A DNA stretch of 64,000 bases from Prosthecobacter gellanilyticus. GTDB lineage: Bacteria; Verrucomicrobiota; Verrucomicrobiia; Verrucomicrobiales; Verrucomicrobiaceae. The stretch spans positions 62,001-126,000 of the forward strand of contig NZ_BKAG01000009.1 in assembly GCF_007992435.1 (NCBI RefSeq), written 5' to 3'. The notes below the pieces were generated by a model. It was not told the origin of the DNA, made no database searches, and was given only the letters and a program-made list of their open reading frames with translations. Made by a program: the position numbers and the translations under genes. This document shows, piece by piece, positions 16,871-25,579 of this stretch. Position 1 is the stretch's first letter; every line of letters starts with the position of its first letter.

Positions 16871-18238
16871 ATGCGACTGCTCCTTGCCGCCCTGTTCATG
16901 GCCCAGACGGCCTCCGCCGCGCCAAACATTCTCCTGGTGGTGTCCGATGACCAGCGCCCGGATACCATCCATGCTCTGGGAAATGCGGTGGTCGAGACGC
17001 CGAACCTGGACCGCCTGACAACGCTCGGCACTTCCTTCACCCGGGCCTATGCGGGCTACCCGATCTGCCATGTCAGCCGCGCGCAGATCCTCACCGGCAC
17101 ACCCGCCTTTGTGGCGCTGCCGAAGTATCCGGAAGGCGCCATCGATCCCAAACTGGCCACGCTGGCCGGCACTCTTCAAAAGGCCGGCTATCACACCAGC
17201 TACACCGGCAAATGGCACAATGACGGCCATCCCCAGCAGCGCGGCTACACGACCACCAGCGGCCTCTACTCAAGTGGCGGCGGCAAAGGCACTGCGCAGC
17301 CGGACAATGATGAGCGCGGCCGCCCGCTCACCGGCTACCGCGGCTGGACTTTTAAAGATGCGCAAAACAAACCCGAGCTCGATAAAGGCATCGGTCTACA
17401 GCCGAGCAACAGTCGCCACGTTGCCGATGGTGCCATCGAAGCGATTCGATCCGCGCCAAAAGACAAACCGTGGTTCGTGCATGTGAACTTCGCCTTTCCT
17501 CATGATCCGCGCCAGTGGCCCGAAGGCATGAAGGAGCGCTATGATCCTGCCAAGATTCCGCTGCCGCCCAACTTCGCGACGAAGCATCCCTTTGATCATG
17601 GCAACATCGATGGTCGCGACGAACTGCTTCTGCCAACGCCGCGCGAAGAAGCCGCCGTCCGGGAAGAGCTCGCTCTCTACTATGCCATGGTCACGGATCT
17701 CGATGCACATCTCGGCCGCATCCTCGCGGCACTACCATCGCTGGATGAAACGATCATCATCTTCACCAGTGACCAAGGCCTCGCCCTCGGCAGCCATGGC
17801 CTGCTTGGAAAACAAAACCAATACGAGCACAGCATCCGCAGTCCCTTGATCATTTGCGGGCCAGGTTTGCCGAAGAACGAGCACAGTGCGGCACTCGTTC
17901 AATTGAGCGATCTGTTCCCCACGCTCTGCGAGCTCACTGGCGTCGCTATTCCAGACACCGTGAAGTCAGATAGTCTCGTGCCCATGCTCATGCACAAGAC
18001 GGATCACGTGCATGACTTTATCACGGGCATGTTCACGGACACGCAGCGCATGATCTGTGATTCACGCTGGAAGCTGGTCATCTATCCCAAGCTTGGCCGT
18101 GAACAGCTTTTCGATCTTCAAAGCGATCCGCATGAGTTGAAGGATCTGAGTGGCGATGCGAAGCAGCAGGAACGCAAGGCGGATCTCAAGCGGCGCTTGC
18201 AAGTCTGGAGGCTCGCGAACCACGATCCTTTACACTGA
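16871..18238 (+). CDS. Exported sulfatase (type I, formylglycine-dependent)
   Basis: A 455-residue sulfatase with a signal peptide (MRLLLAALFMAQTASAA). Metal-binding residues D26-D27 lie in VVSDDQ and D301 in TSDQG. The maturation motif is C66-H-V-S-R70-A, where the cysteine must be oxidised to formylglycine; the usual proline or alanine at the third position is valine. The protein length and the C-terminal LFDLQSDPHELKDL segment are typical of iduronate-2-sulfatase/choline-sulfatase-like enzymes in PVC bacteria. Substrate cannot be assigned. It converges on the amt gene 8 bp away. Confidence 0.9.
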   Translation: MRLLLAALFMAQTASAAPNILLVVSDDQRPDTIHALGNAVVETPNLDRLTTLGTSFTRAYAGYPICHVSRAQILTGTPAFVALPKYPEGAIDPKLATLAGTLQKAGYHTSYTGKWHNDGHPQQRGYTTTSGLYSSGGGKGTAQPDNDERGRPLTGYRGWTFKDAQNKPELDKGIGLQPSNSRHVADGAIEAIRSAPKDKPWFVHVNFAFPHDPRQWPEGMKERYDPAKIPLPPNFATKHPFDHGNIDGRDELLLPTPREEAAVREELALYYAMVTDLDAHLGRILAALPSLDETIIIFTSDQGLALGSHGLLGKQNQYEHSIRSPLIICGPGLPKNEHSAALVQLSDLFPTLCELTGVAIPDTVKSDSLVPMLMHKTDHVHDFITGMFTDTQRMICDSRWKLVIYPKLGREQLFDLQSDPHELKDLSGDAKQQERKADLKRRLQVWRLANHDPLH

Positions 18239-18246
18239 AGCATGTA

Positions 18247-19827
18247 TCAAGCCTGCTCCGTCGTGTGGAAGTCCGGATACGCATTCGCTGCGTGCTCCGT
18301 GAAGTCCAGACCATTGACCTGTTCTTCCTCGGTCGCACGAGTGCGGACGGCGAAGTTGATGATTTTGAAGATCAGGAAGCAGGTGACAAATGCATAGACG
18401 CTGGCGGACACCGTGCCCAGTGCCTGCACGCCGAGCCGCTCGATCGAGAAGCCTTTCTCATCAAACAACGCCACACTGAGAGTGCCCCACCAGCCACAGC
18501 AAAGATGCACCGGCACCGCACCGACGGCGTCATCAATCTGCCAGCGCTCCAGCGCGATTGTCGCCACGGTGGTGATGATGCCGCCGATGGTGCCGATGAC
18601 CACGGCTGAAGCTGGAGTGACATTACTGCAGCAAGCCGTGATGGCTACCGCACCGCCGAGCGCGCCGTTCATGGCGATGTTCACATCCGGCTTGCCCTGG
18701 ATGAACCACATGGCCGCCATGGCCGCAATGCCCGCCGCCGCCGGGCTGATGGTGGTATTGACCACGAGCCTTCCAATGACCGATGTGGCAGACAGCGAGG
18801 AGCCCGCGTTGAAGCCGAACCAGCCAAACCACAGCAGCAGCACGCCAAGAATGACGAGGGGCACGTTGTGACCGGCGATCAGACGCGGCGTGCCGTCCTT
18901 GGCAAAGCGTCCGTGACGTGGTCCGACCGCCAGAATGCCGGCCAGCGAGCAGGCGCCACCACAAGCATGCACCACCGTGGAACCCGCGTAGTCCACGAAG
19001 CCCATGGCCTCCAGCCAGCCCTTGTCCGTGCCCATGCCAAAGGCACCGCCGAAGCTCCCCCAGGCCCAGTGACCGATGACAGGATAGATGAAGGCTGTGA
19101 AGAGCGCGCAGTAGAAGAGATAACCGAGGAACTTTGTGCGCTCAGCCACAGCCCCGGAGAGGATGGTGCAGGCCACACCGGCAAAGCCCATCTGGAAGAA
19201 CCAGAAGACCCAGACCGGATGGTCTCCTGGCAGATCTGAAATCCAGAAATGATCTGTGCCAAAGAGGCCGTTCCACGTGCTGCCGAACATGATCGGGAAA
19301 CCAATGAAGAGGAAGACGATGGCGCAGATGCAAAAGTCGAGGAAGGACTTCATCACGATGTTGATCGTGTTCTTCGCGCGGCAGGCACCGATCTCCAGCA
19401 TCACAAAGCCCGCCTGCATGAAGAACACCATGGCCGCCGTGACGATGATCCAGACATAGTTAATGTTAGACTGGAGTGTGGTGAGCGCTTCGTTCGGAAC
19501 CGTGGCAGCTGTGGCTGGGACAGGTGTGGGTTCTGCAGCCTTGGCAGTGACAGGCGCCGCCGCCGGTGTGGAGATCTTTTCCAGCGTCTTCTCATGGGCG
19601 CTCAGCTTCTCCAAGATGATGTCCAGCTTTCCCGCCACGCTCTCCGTGGCATCCAGTTTCGTGGCGATGCTGTCCAGGCGCTTTTCCAATCGTTGGCTGG
19701 CGTCAATCTTACCAAGGATGCCGTCCAGCTTCTGCTCCAGCGGTGCCACATCCGGAGTGGGAGCTGGAGTTTGGGCGGGTAGAGAGGCGCAAACAAAAAG
19801 GAGGGCGGTGAGCAGGTAGGATCTCAT
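18247..19827 (-). CDS. amt: Ammonium transporter with exported coiled-coil extension
   Basis: A 526-residue Amt/Mep/Rh channel for ammonium uptake. The membrane domain (about 118-505) has the twin pore histidines, H287 in STVVHACGG and H441 in VPVHLCCGWWG. The N-terminal 115 residues are unusual: a signal peptide (MRSYLLTALLFVCASLPAQ), then heptad-type helix (about 30-85, repeated KLD..L/I units) and a Pro/Ala linker, before the first channel helix. Bacterial Amt proteins often begin with a cleaved signal peptide but not with such a coiled coil. No glnK (PII) gene is adjacent. Confidence 0.9.
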   Translation of the reverse strand: MRSYLLTALLFVCASLPAQTPAPTPDVAPLEQKLDGILGKIDASQRLEKRLDSIATKLDATESVAGKLDIILEKLSAHEKTLEKISTPAAAPVTAKAAEPTPVPATAATVPNEALTTLQSNINYVWIIVTAAMVFFMQAGFVMLEIGACRAKNTINIVMKSFLDFCICAIVFLFIGFPIMFGSTWNGLFGTDHFWISDLPGDHPVWVFWFFQMGFAGVACTILSGAVAERTKFLGYLFYCALFTAFIYPVIGHWAWGSFGGAFGMGTDKGWLEAMGFVDYAGSTVVHACGGACSLAGILAVGPRHGRFAKDGTPRLIAGHNVPLVILGVLLLWFGWFGFNAGSSLSATSVIGRLVVNTTISPAAAGIAAMAAMWFIQGKPDVNIAMNGALGGAVAITACCSNVTPASAVVIGTIGGIITTVATIALERWQIDDAVGAVPVHLCCGWWGTLSVALFDEKGFSIERLGVQALGTVSASVYAFVTCFLIFKIINFAVRTRATEEEQVNGLDFTEHAANAYPDFHTTEQA

Positions 19828-19838
19828 GAAAGGATGAC

Positions 19839-20540
19839 TCAGGGGAGAAGTTCGGAAAGCTGCGGCTCCAGCTCGCTCAGCAGGGCCTGGCGCTTGGCCG
19901 TGTTGGGCACATACTCGATGAGCGAGATGGCGAGCTTGCGCACCTCGGAGACCGGCAGGCGGTAGGGATCTGGCGTGCTGCGTTTTTCCAAAGTGCGGTC
20001 GATCAAGTTGCCCACCTGCGCGCGGCCCATGACCTTGCCTAGCAGTGATTCCACCACTTTGCGCACCTGCCCCCAGTTGTTCACCAGAGGCTCCGCTTTC
20101 TCATTCATCTCCTGAATGCGCAGCGGGCTTGTGACCACAAGTTCCTCGATGCCGTCTGAAGTCTTGGCAGGGGTGGTGGGCGTATCACTGGGAAGTTGTG
20201 TCAGCATCAGCGCATGATCGCTCATCAAAACACTGGCCGCGCTGGCGACGAGGTCCGCGTCCGCGCGCGCGGTGAGCAGCATGACCAGCACGCTTTCGTC
20301 CTGGATGATGATGAGCAGCGTGCCGCCATCAAACTCCAGGTAGAGTTGTCGCATCTTCCTCCGCACCTGCCGATATCCATCCACCATCTGCGAGATAGTT
20401 TCCTGCAGATCAAGCGCACGCCCGTCAGAGAACGGCATCTGCTTGTGCACGGTGTTCCTGCCTTTGAAAAGAATGACTCCGGCCACGCCTTCGAGGCGCT
20501 GGAGGGAGGCTGCGGCAGCGATGAGCGAGTTGGCAGTCAT
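19839..20540 (-). CDS. Roadblock/LC7-like domain protein
   Basis: A 233-residue cytoplasmic protein. The N-terminal ~105 residues (LQRLEGVAGVILFKGR, then a central helix and LYLEFDGGTLLIIIQDESVLVMLL) have the profile of a roadblock/LC7 fold, known from MglB-type regulators of small GTPases. The C-terminal ~110 residues are helical with no recognised domain. The upstream gene ends 12 bp before the start and is probably its partner. No small GTPase gene lies nearby in this window. The fold call is from pattern and moderate in strength. Confidence 0.6.
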   Translation of the reverse strand: MTANSLIAAAASLQRLEGVAGVILFKGRNTVHKQMPFSDGRALDLQETISQMVDGYRQVRRKMRQLYLEFDGGTLLIIIQDESVLVMLLTARADADLVASAASVLMSDHALMLTQLPSDTPTTPAKTSDGIEELVVTSPLRIQEMNEKAEPLVNNWGQVRKVVESLLGKVMGRAQVGNLIDRTLEKRSTPDPYRLPVSEVRKLAISLIEYVPNTAKRQALLSELEPQLSELLP

Positions 20541-20552
20541 GGTGTGTCGCGA

Positions 20553-20912
20553 TTAGCCGCGCTGCAGGGTTTCACGCACCTGCCAGAGGCTGCGCCGGTT
20601 GCTCGAGACAGCTCCATGCCAGCCGGAGGAGGAGGCGCGGAAAGCCGTCTGGCCTTCGCGATCTTCCACGATGCCCAGCGTGAGCTGGCGCATGCCCAGC
20701 GTGTCTGCCAGCTTCTGCGCGAAGTAGCTCACATACTTCACCTCGCTGGTAAAGCGCTGCGCGGAGTCCGCCTCGCCGCCTGAGATCGTTTCGCGCCCCG
20801 AAGCTGTGTCGAGCTTGATCAAGCCAGGATCCGGCGGCATCCGAACGATGTTCGAAGGCTGCTGCGCGGTCCGCTCAGGACTGAGCGGAATGATTCGGGT
20901 CGGTTCTTCCAC
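20553..20912 (-). CDS. Small cytoplasmic protein paired with roadblock-like gene
   Basis: A 119-residue protein without membrane segments. The start is GTG, supported by a GGAGG sequence about 5-9 bases upstream on the same strand. The central part (about 52-100, FTSEVKYVSYFAQKLADTLGM then LTLGIVEDREGQTAF) might be a short LC7-like or effector-like fold, but I do not recognise a family. Spacing of 12 bp to the roadblock-like gene indicates an operon of two. Confidence 0.6.
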   Translation of the reverse strand: MEEPTRIIPLSPERTAQQPSNIVRMPPDPGLIKLDTASGRETISGGEADSAQRFTSEVKYVSYFAQKLADTLGMRQLTLGIVEDREGQTAFRASSSGWHGAVSSNRRSLWQVRETLQRG

Positions 20913-21034
20913 ACCACCTCCGAAAGCATGGCGTATGCCAAATCAGCCCGGCGAGCGAGAAAGTCACAAATTTGTAAAACCGGCGCGGCTGAGGTTCTCT
21001 AGCGCCTAATCATTAATGCTTTCAAGCGCTCTGC

Positions 21035-22000
21035 TCAGCGCGGCTGCAGCGGTGCCCAGCCATACACTTTGTCTCCTTTGAAAATGGGGTGGTGGTCAGG
21101 CGTGCGGCCCATGTCCAGCACGACACCCTCACGCTCCACCGCGCTCACCCGCAGGTGCGCATACACGTCTCCCTCATCCCAGAGGATGTGCATCGGATCC
21201 TGCTCCTGAAAGCGATATCCGCGCACGGGATCGATGATGCAAAACTTCCAGGTGGGATTGATGTAGTTCACCGTACCGAGATGTCGGTAGACGAGCGCCT
21301 TGGGCACCCGGCTGAGATCATAGCTGGGCGCAGGTGCCAGATTTTCCTGCCATGGATCATACTCCGTTTCATCGTCCGTGACCACGGCAGGTCCGGCTGG
21401 TAGAGCCCGGGCGATGACATACTCCGGTGTCTCAGGCTTTGGCGCTGGCCAGTATTCCGCTGGAGACTGCGAACGCGGAAAGACACCAGACTTGCCATAG
21501 GGCAGGGGATCCACCGCCTCCATCACCTGGGCGATGAGTTTGAACAAGCCTGTCTCCCGCCCGATGCTGGTGTATTGGTGAGACTCCACCACCTCGCTGG
21601 TGCGTGCGCGAGTCTTCTTCACGCTCAGGAGATGATGCCCGCCGATGCCGACGACATTGAAGGTCAGAATGTAGTCCAGGCCCTCGTCCATCAGACGCTG
21701 GAGGCGCTGTGCGCTGCCGATCTGGTTGGAACTGGCGATCATGCCAGTGGCATCCTGCGTGGCCGCGCTTTCCAGGCTGAAGAGACGCACCTGGCCGCGC
21801 TTCAGCAAAGACGTGCCTAGCGTATCCGCCAGAGCTCTGGCAAGATCAGGTCGTGGCTTGCCATCGATCGTGACCTCTTCCGCATAGAGCGCCATGCGGG
21901 GCCGTTCTGCGAGCGACACCGTCTCCGGAGCATCCGCGAAGCTGACACTTATGCTCAAGGCGAGCATGCACAGGTGGCAAAGGGCGGAGAGGGGTTTCAT
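21035..22000 (-). CDS. Exported protein of unknown function
   Basis: About 321 residues from the ATG that gives a signal peptide (MKPLSALCHLCMLALSISVSFA); the longer frame adds 13 residues before it. The mature part has a region (about 30-150) like TolB/FlgO-type lipoproteins that compute a per-gene hydroxyl-free beta/alpha fold (RPRMALYAEEV, ALADTLGTSLLKRGQVRLF), and an acidic linker near 215-225. No family can be named with confidence. It is divergent from the cobalamin adenosyltransferase gene. Confidence 0.6.
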   Translation of the reverse strand: MKPLSALCHLCMLALSISVSFADAPETVSLAERPRMALYAEEVTIDGKPRPDLARALADTLGTSLLKRGQVRLFSLESAATQDATGMIASSNQIGSAQRLQRLMDEGLDYILTFNVVGIGGHHLLSVKKTRARTSEVVESHQYTSIGRETGLFKLIAQVMEAVDPLPYGKSGVFPRSQSPAEYWPAPKPETPEYVIARALPAGPAVVTDDETEYDPWQENLAPAPSYDLSRVPKALVYRHLGTVNYINPTWKFCIIDPVRGYRFQEQDPMHILWDEGDVYAHLRVSAVEREGVVLDMGRTPDHHPIFKGDKVYGWAPLQPR

Positions 22001-22104
22001 ATGCTGTAAGCCTCTGATAGTACGCATGTTAGAGTCCAAGTGATTGCTTTGGGAAGCAAAAAGATCACACTCGACTGGCGGTGCTTTCTCAGAAATGCAT
22101 ATAG

Positions 22105-22653
22105 ATGAGGATGTCCATCGCCACCCGTCGCGGTGACCAGGGGGAGACAGATCTCCTCTTCGGCTGCCGGCTTGCCAAGTCCCATCCTCGTGTCCACGCC
22201 CTCGGTGCGGTGGATGAACTCAATGCCGCCCTCGGCCCCCTGCGCGTGGCCGCTTTGCGCACAGAGACTCGCGAAGTGGTGAGCACCGTGCAGCCCTGGC
22301 TCATCACCCTCATGGGAGAGCTGGCCACACCTCCCGGTGAGGAGCAGCGCTATGCCGCGAAGCATGGTCCCTTTGATGAAGGCAAGGTCACCTGGCTGGA
22401 CGAGTGGGTAGCAAAACTGGAAGCGGGTGGCGCCCTCCAGATCAAAGGCTGGGCCCTGCCCGGCGAGGCCGGTGTGATGACCGGCGCCTATGCCGATCTC
22501 GCCCGCGTGGCCTGCCGGCGTGCGGAAAGGAATGTTGTCGACCTCATGGGCACGGACCAGGAAGTGCCGAACGTGGTGATCATGCGCTTCCTGAACCGTC
22601 TTGCAGATGTGCTCTGGCTGCTGGCGCGGTGGGAAGAGATGGGAATGAAATGA
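22105..22653 (+). CDS. pduO: PduO-type cob(I)alamin adenosyltransferase
   Basis: A 182-residue enzyme that transfers the 5'-deoxyadenosyl group of ATP to cob(I)alamin, making coenzyme B12. Family hallmarks are visible: TRRGDQGET near the N-terminus (ATP binding), VDELNAALG, and RVACRRAERNVV followed by FLNRLADVLWLLAR, which line the active site. A second ATG two codons downstream (22111) is an equally good start. I looked for a cobalamin riboswitch upstream and saw none. The stop codon lies inside a short intergenic repeat (22651-22678). Confidence 0.9.
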   Translation: MRMSIATRRGDQGETDLLFGCRLAKSHPRVHALGAVDELNAALGPLRVAALRTETREVVSTVQPWLITLMGELATPPGEEQRYAAKHGPFDEGKVTWLDEWVAKLEAGGALQIKGWALPGEAGVMTGAYADLARVACRRAERNVVDLMGTDQEVPNVVIMRFLNRLADVLWLLARWEEMGMK

Positions 22654-22678
22654 CGAATTCCGAATTTCGAATGACGAA
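22651..22678 (-). repeat. Short intergenic repeat, copy A
   Basis: TGACGAATTC followed by CGAATTTCGAATGACGAA. The reverse complement matches 23 of 28 positions of the sequence at 60789-60816. The stop codon of the cobalamin adenosyltransferase gene is its first three bases. Confidence 0.55.
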
Positions 22679-22710
22679 GGGGGTGTGATGCCTAACGTTT
22701 AATCAGATAT

Positions 22711-22989
22711 ATGGAAGAGTCCGGTCATGTTTTCAGCTTTACTGCATCTGTCAGAGCTATCGCTGACTGTCATGATATCATTGACTACATGGTCAATGAG
22801 TTTGGGATCAGTCCCAGTGAAGCTTTGGCAAGGCTCAACCGTTCTTTTGCAGGATGGGGCCATATCGGAGACCACCATATCTTTTTCCATGAGGATGAAG
22901 CATATTGGGCCAATAACATCTACTACGGAAAGTCTTCTGGATGGTGGCAAAAGGCCCGAAGTGAGCTGACACCCTTGCCGTTTCCCTGA
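22711..22989 (+). CDS. Small protein of unknown function, low GC
   Basis: A 92-residue cytoplasmic-looking protein. Sequence features: IIDYMVNEFGISPSEALARLNRSF, then a histidine- and aromatic-rich part HHIFFHEDEAYWANNIYYG ending in GWWQKAR. This pattern (helix plus HE..YWA..IYYG.S.WW) resembles small hypothetical proteins that occur singly in several environmental bacteria, but I cannot name the family. The GC content of the gene is well below its neighbours by eye, so recent acquisition is possible. Confidence 0.65.
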   Translation: MEESGHVFSFTASVRAIADCHDIIDYMVNEFGISPSEALARLNRSFAGWGHIGDHHIFFHEDEAYWANNIYYGKSSGWWQKARSELTPLPFP

Positions 22990-23063
22990 GGAACTGCCGA
23001 CCGTGCGCATCAATCCCCGGCATGTTTTTTGCGAGCTGAGTGGACGCTGCCGTCAAGATCACT

Positions 23064-23834
23064 TCACTTCGCGTTTGCCAGCACAAAGTCCACCAGCTCC
23101 TGGCACTCGAAGAACGAAGGTCCGACCTTGTGACCTTCTCCAGGGATGACTTTCACGCTGAACTTCCCGCCACCGGCCTCGTAGCGCTCTTTGAGGATCT
23201 TCGTGTTGTCCACATAGGGCACCGAGAGATCCGAGTCGCCATGCACGGCAAACATCGGCACTTTGTTTTCCAGCAGGCCCTTCAGATTGTCGATGGGATT
23301 GAACTCCGTGAGCTTGGTGGTGAGTTCTTCCTCGGTCATGCCAAAGTCGGCCAGCGTCTGCGGCTTCGAGTTCTTCAGGGACCAGCTGGCGAGGTTGCAG
23401 ACAGGATAGATGCCGATCCAGGCCTTCACCTTGTCCGGGTGCCGGAAGGCCCAGGCCAGCGTCATCATGCCGCCGCGGCTCTGGCCTAACAGGATGGGTT
23501 TCGATGAGTAGCCACGCTTCACCATCTCCTCATAGAACTGATGAAACTTCGCCGTGCTGCCGGGGGCTCCGCGCACTTCGCCGATGTCAAAGCCGGCGAT
23601 GCTGATGCCTGCGTTCATGAAGGCCTCGAAATACATCTTCTTGCCCACGATCGAGACACCCTTCAGCGTTGGCGCATACCAGAGCCAGGGTTTGCCTTCA
23701 CCGGGCTTCGGCGCGGCATAGATGAATCCCTTTCCTCCTGCCAGATCAAAGGTCTCGGCTTTCCTGGGAAAGTTGTCTTGAGCTGCCAGGGGCAGGGTGA
23801 AACAGGCGATCAGGAGAAGAAGGAAGCGTTTCAT
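23064..23834 (-). CDS. Exported alpha/beta hydrolase (esterase-like)
   Basis: A 256-residue alpha/beta hydrolase with a signal peptide (MKRFLLLLIACFTLPLAAQ). The nucleophile elbow is GQSRGG with S119; the acid is in VHGDSD and the base in GEGHKVG near the C-terminus, giving a full triad. It looks like a small acyl-esterase or peptidase-type hydrolase. It starts 8 bp after the end of the sialidase-like gene upstream, so it belongs to the same transcript and may remove acyl groups from the same glycan. Confidence 0.8.
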   Translation of the reverse strand: MKRFLLLLIACFTLPLAAQDNFPRKAETFDLAGGKGFIYAAPKPGEGKPWLWYAPTLKGVSIVGKKMYFEAFMNAGISIAGFDIGEVRGAPGSTAKFHQFYEEMVKRGYSSKPILLGQSRGGMMTLAWAFRHPDKVKAWIGIYPVCNLASWSLKNSKPQTLADFGMTEEELTTKLTEFNPIDNLKGLLENKVPMFAVHGDSDLSVPYVDNTKILKERYEAGGGKFSVKVIPGEGHKVGPSFFECQELVDFVLANAK

Positions 23835-23842
23835 GGTTCAGT

Positions 23843-25171
23843 TCAGTAGACGAGGCTGCGGAACCTCTGAACGCGATGAAAGGTGATCAAATTACCGTTA
23901 TGCGCGGAATGAGCCTTTTCATCGCCGCTGCGGCTCACGATGACGAGGTCCTCACCATCGATGCACATGCTGGCATAGTGCCGGCTTTCCTTCGGCGTGG
24001 CACCGATGCTGACGACACCCGCGAAACACCAGTCGATCATGTTTTTGGAGAAGTGCAGCACGAGGCGGTGCCGTTCATTGTCCGGTGTTCCCCAGCGATC
24101 CTTCGGCATGGCATCAGGCCGGATCATGGAGTCCGTGGTCTGTGATCCGAGCAGCCAGTAAAGCTTCGTCTTCTCATCCCACTCAACATGAAAGCGCATC
24201 TGGCCGCCAGGGCAGGGGACGAAGAGCATGGGCGTGCCTGCCGGTGACTTCACCACGGAGGTGGTCATGCTGCCATCCTCGTTCTCCTTCACCTGGGCGA
24301 TGGCGGCATAGTTGGTCATGCCCGTGTTGGCGCGCATCCAGAGATAAAAAGTCTTTCCCGCAGGATCATGCCACAGATGCTGTGGATCCGTGAACTGCAC
24401 CACATTTGTCTCCAGCCAGCCTGCTGGAGCAATGCTGCGGCCTTTCGGTGGCACCAGAAAGGTCACCTTCTTCCGGTCCATGGGGTGAAAGGGAAACCCG
24501 AATGCATTCGGCATCCGGGATTCTGGCAGATCCTCAAACACCAGCTCGCTGGCAAAGGTCCAGCTCTTCCGATCGAGCAGATCGCTGTCTGCTTTCGCCC
24601 GCATCAGCACCGGTGCCAGATCTCCCACCTGCCATCCCTGGATGCCACGCAGTGGCGCATGTTTTTCCATGACCAGATACACATTGCCTTTGGTGAAGAG
24701 GACATTGCATGCGGACTGATGCCAGATGCCCTTGTCATTGAGAGACACCTGCTCACTCCAGGTGATACCATCGTCATCCGAACGCAGCACGCCGACCTGC
24801 GACTTCATCCCGACAATGTAGAGTGACTTTCCGGCCACGAAGGGCCGCGCGAAGGTGAGATTAAAGGTATGGCGCTGTGTCCAGATCTTGCCGCCATCAT
24901 CGCTCGTCATGACACGCGCCTCATGAAACGGCTTGTTGTCGGGCGGAACGGGTTTGCCGGCCGAAGATATCTCATGTGTCACCACCAGCCTACCCGATGG
25001 CAACCGGCAGATGGCTGGAGTATAACAATAGATGCGCGCAGGATCAGGCGAAGTCCAGATGGCCACATGATCCTGAGCTAGTGGACGGATCTGACCTGAT
25101 GTCACGGAGACGATCAAGAAGAGAGAAAGCTGAAGGATGGATTTCACGTCGGAAAAGAGGCGGACGCTCAT
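23843..25171 (-). CDS. Exported sialidase-like (BNR) protein
   Basis: A 442-residue six-bladed propeller of the sialidase superfamily. Asp boxes SDDGGKIWTQ and SDDDGITWSE are visible at about 90 and 130. The N-terminus is exported; the ATG at 25171 or a GTG eight codons downstream (25147) gives the signal peptide. Sialidase-superfamily proteins of this kind hydrolyse terminal sugars or uronic residues, and not all act on sialic acid. It precedes the esterase gene by 8 bp. Confidence 0.82.
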   Translation of the reverse strand: MSVRLFSDVKSILQLSLFLIVSVTSGQIRPLAQDHVAIWTSPDPARIYCYTPAICRLPSGRLVVTHEISSAGKPVPPDNKPFHEARVMTSDDGGKIWTQRHTFNLTFARPFVAGKSLYIVGMKSQVGVLRSDDDGITWSEQVSLNDKGIWHQSACNVLFTKGNVYLVMEKHAPLRGIQGWQVGDLAPVLMRAKADSDLLDRKSWTFASELVFEDLPESRMPNAFGFPFHPMDRKKVTFLVPPKGRSIAPAGWLETNVVQFTDPQHLWHDPAGKTFYLWMRANTGMTNYAAIAQVKENEDGSMTTSVVKSPAGTPMLFVPCPGGQMRFHVEWDEKTKLYWLLGSQTTDSMIRPDAMPKDRWGTPDNERHRLVLHFSKNMIDWCFAGVVSIGATPKESRHYASMCIDGEDLVIVSRSGDEKAHSAHNGNLITFHRVQRFRSLVY

Positions 25172-25275
25172 CCTTGCTCGTCTTCTATCGGCTATCCGGC
25201 TGAATGAGTGCGCATGCTTGAACTGTGAATGCTGATTCTTGACCCGAAATTGTCCCCCTGGTTTCGTTCGGTGTC

Positions 25276-25527
25276 TTATGACTTGCAGAACAGCTGCTCG
25301 AAGAGCTCGCGTGATCTCCTTAACCCTTCTTCCGTGAGTGCTATGGACTTGTTTTTGTTCACAGGATCACTGATCAAACCCTTCTCGTGCAGCCTTGAAA
25401 GCGCGTCCCAGTCATGAGATTTCCAGGCGGTCGCCGTGCCATACTGTTCCTCCATATTGCTTTGAGACGAGCCAAGGTGGAGCAGGGCCAGGACGGCATC
25501 GTCAATCTTGTCGTGGTCAGGTTTCAT
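25276..25527 (-). CDS. DUF6429-family small protein
   Basis: An 83-residue protein with the pattern KIDDAVLALLHL, WKSHDWDALSRLHEKGLI and ALTEEGLRRS.ELFEQLF, which I recognise as the DUF6429 family of unknown function; a helical winged-helix-like fold is likely. Base composition is lower in GC than the neighbours. It stands between two sialidase-like genes on the same strand without obvious relation to glycan use, and may be a passenger. Confidence 0.75.
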   Translation of the reverse strand: MKPDHDKIDDAVLALLHLGSSQSNMEEQYGTATAWKSHDWDALSRLHEKGLISDPVNKNKSIALTEEGLRRSRELFEQLFCKS

Positions 25528-25579
25528 AGGATGAAGGTTATACGATACCGCCGCCCATCATCTGAAATCTCCAAGAAAT

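Noticed and set aside
22001..22104. Cobalamin riboswitch upstream of the adenosyltransferase gene
   Set aside because: The gap is only about 100 bases and contains no B12-box-like segment; only a 6-bp hairpin TTGCTT/AAGCAA is seen.
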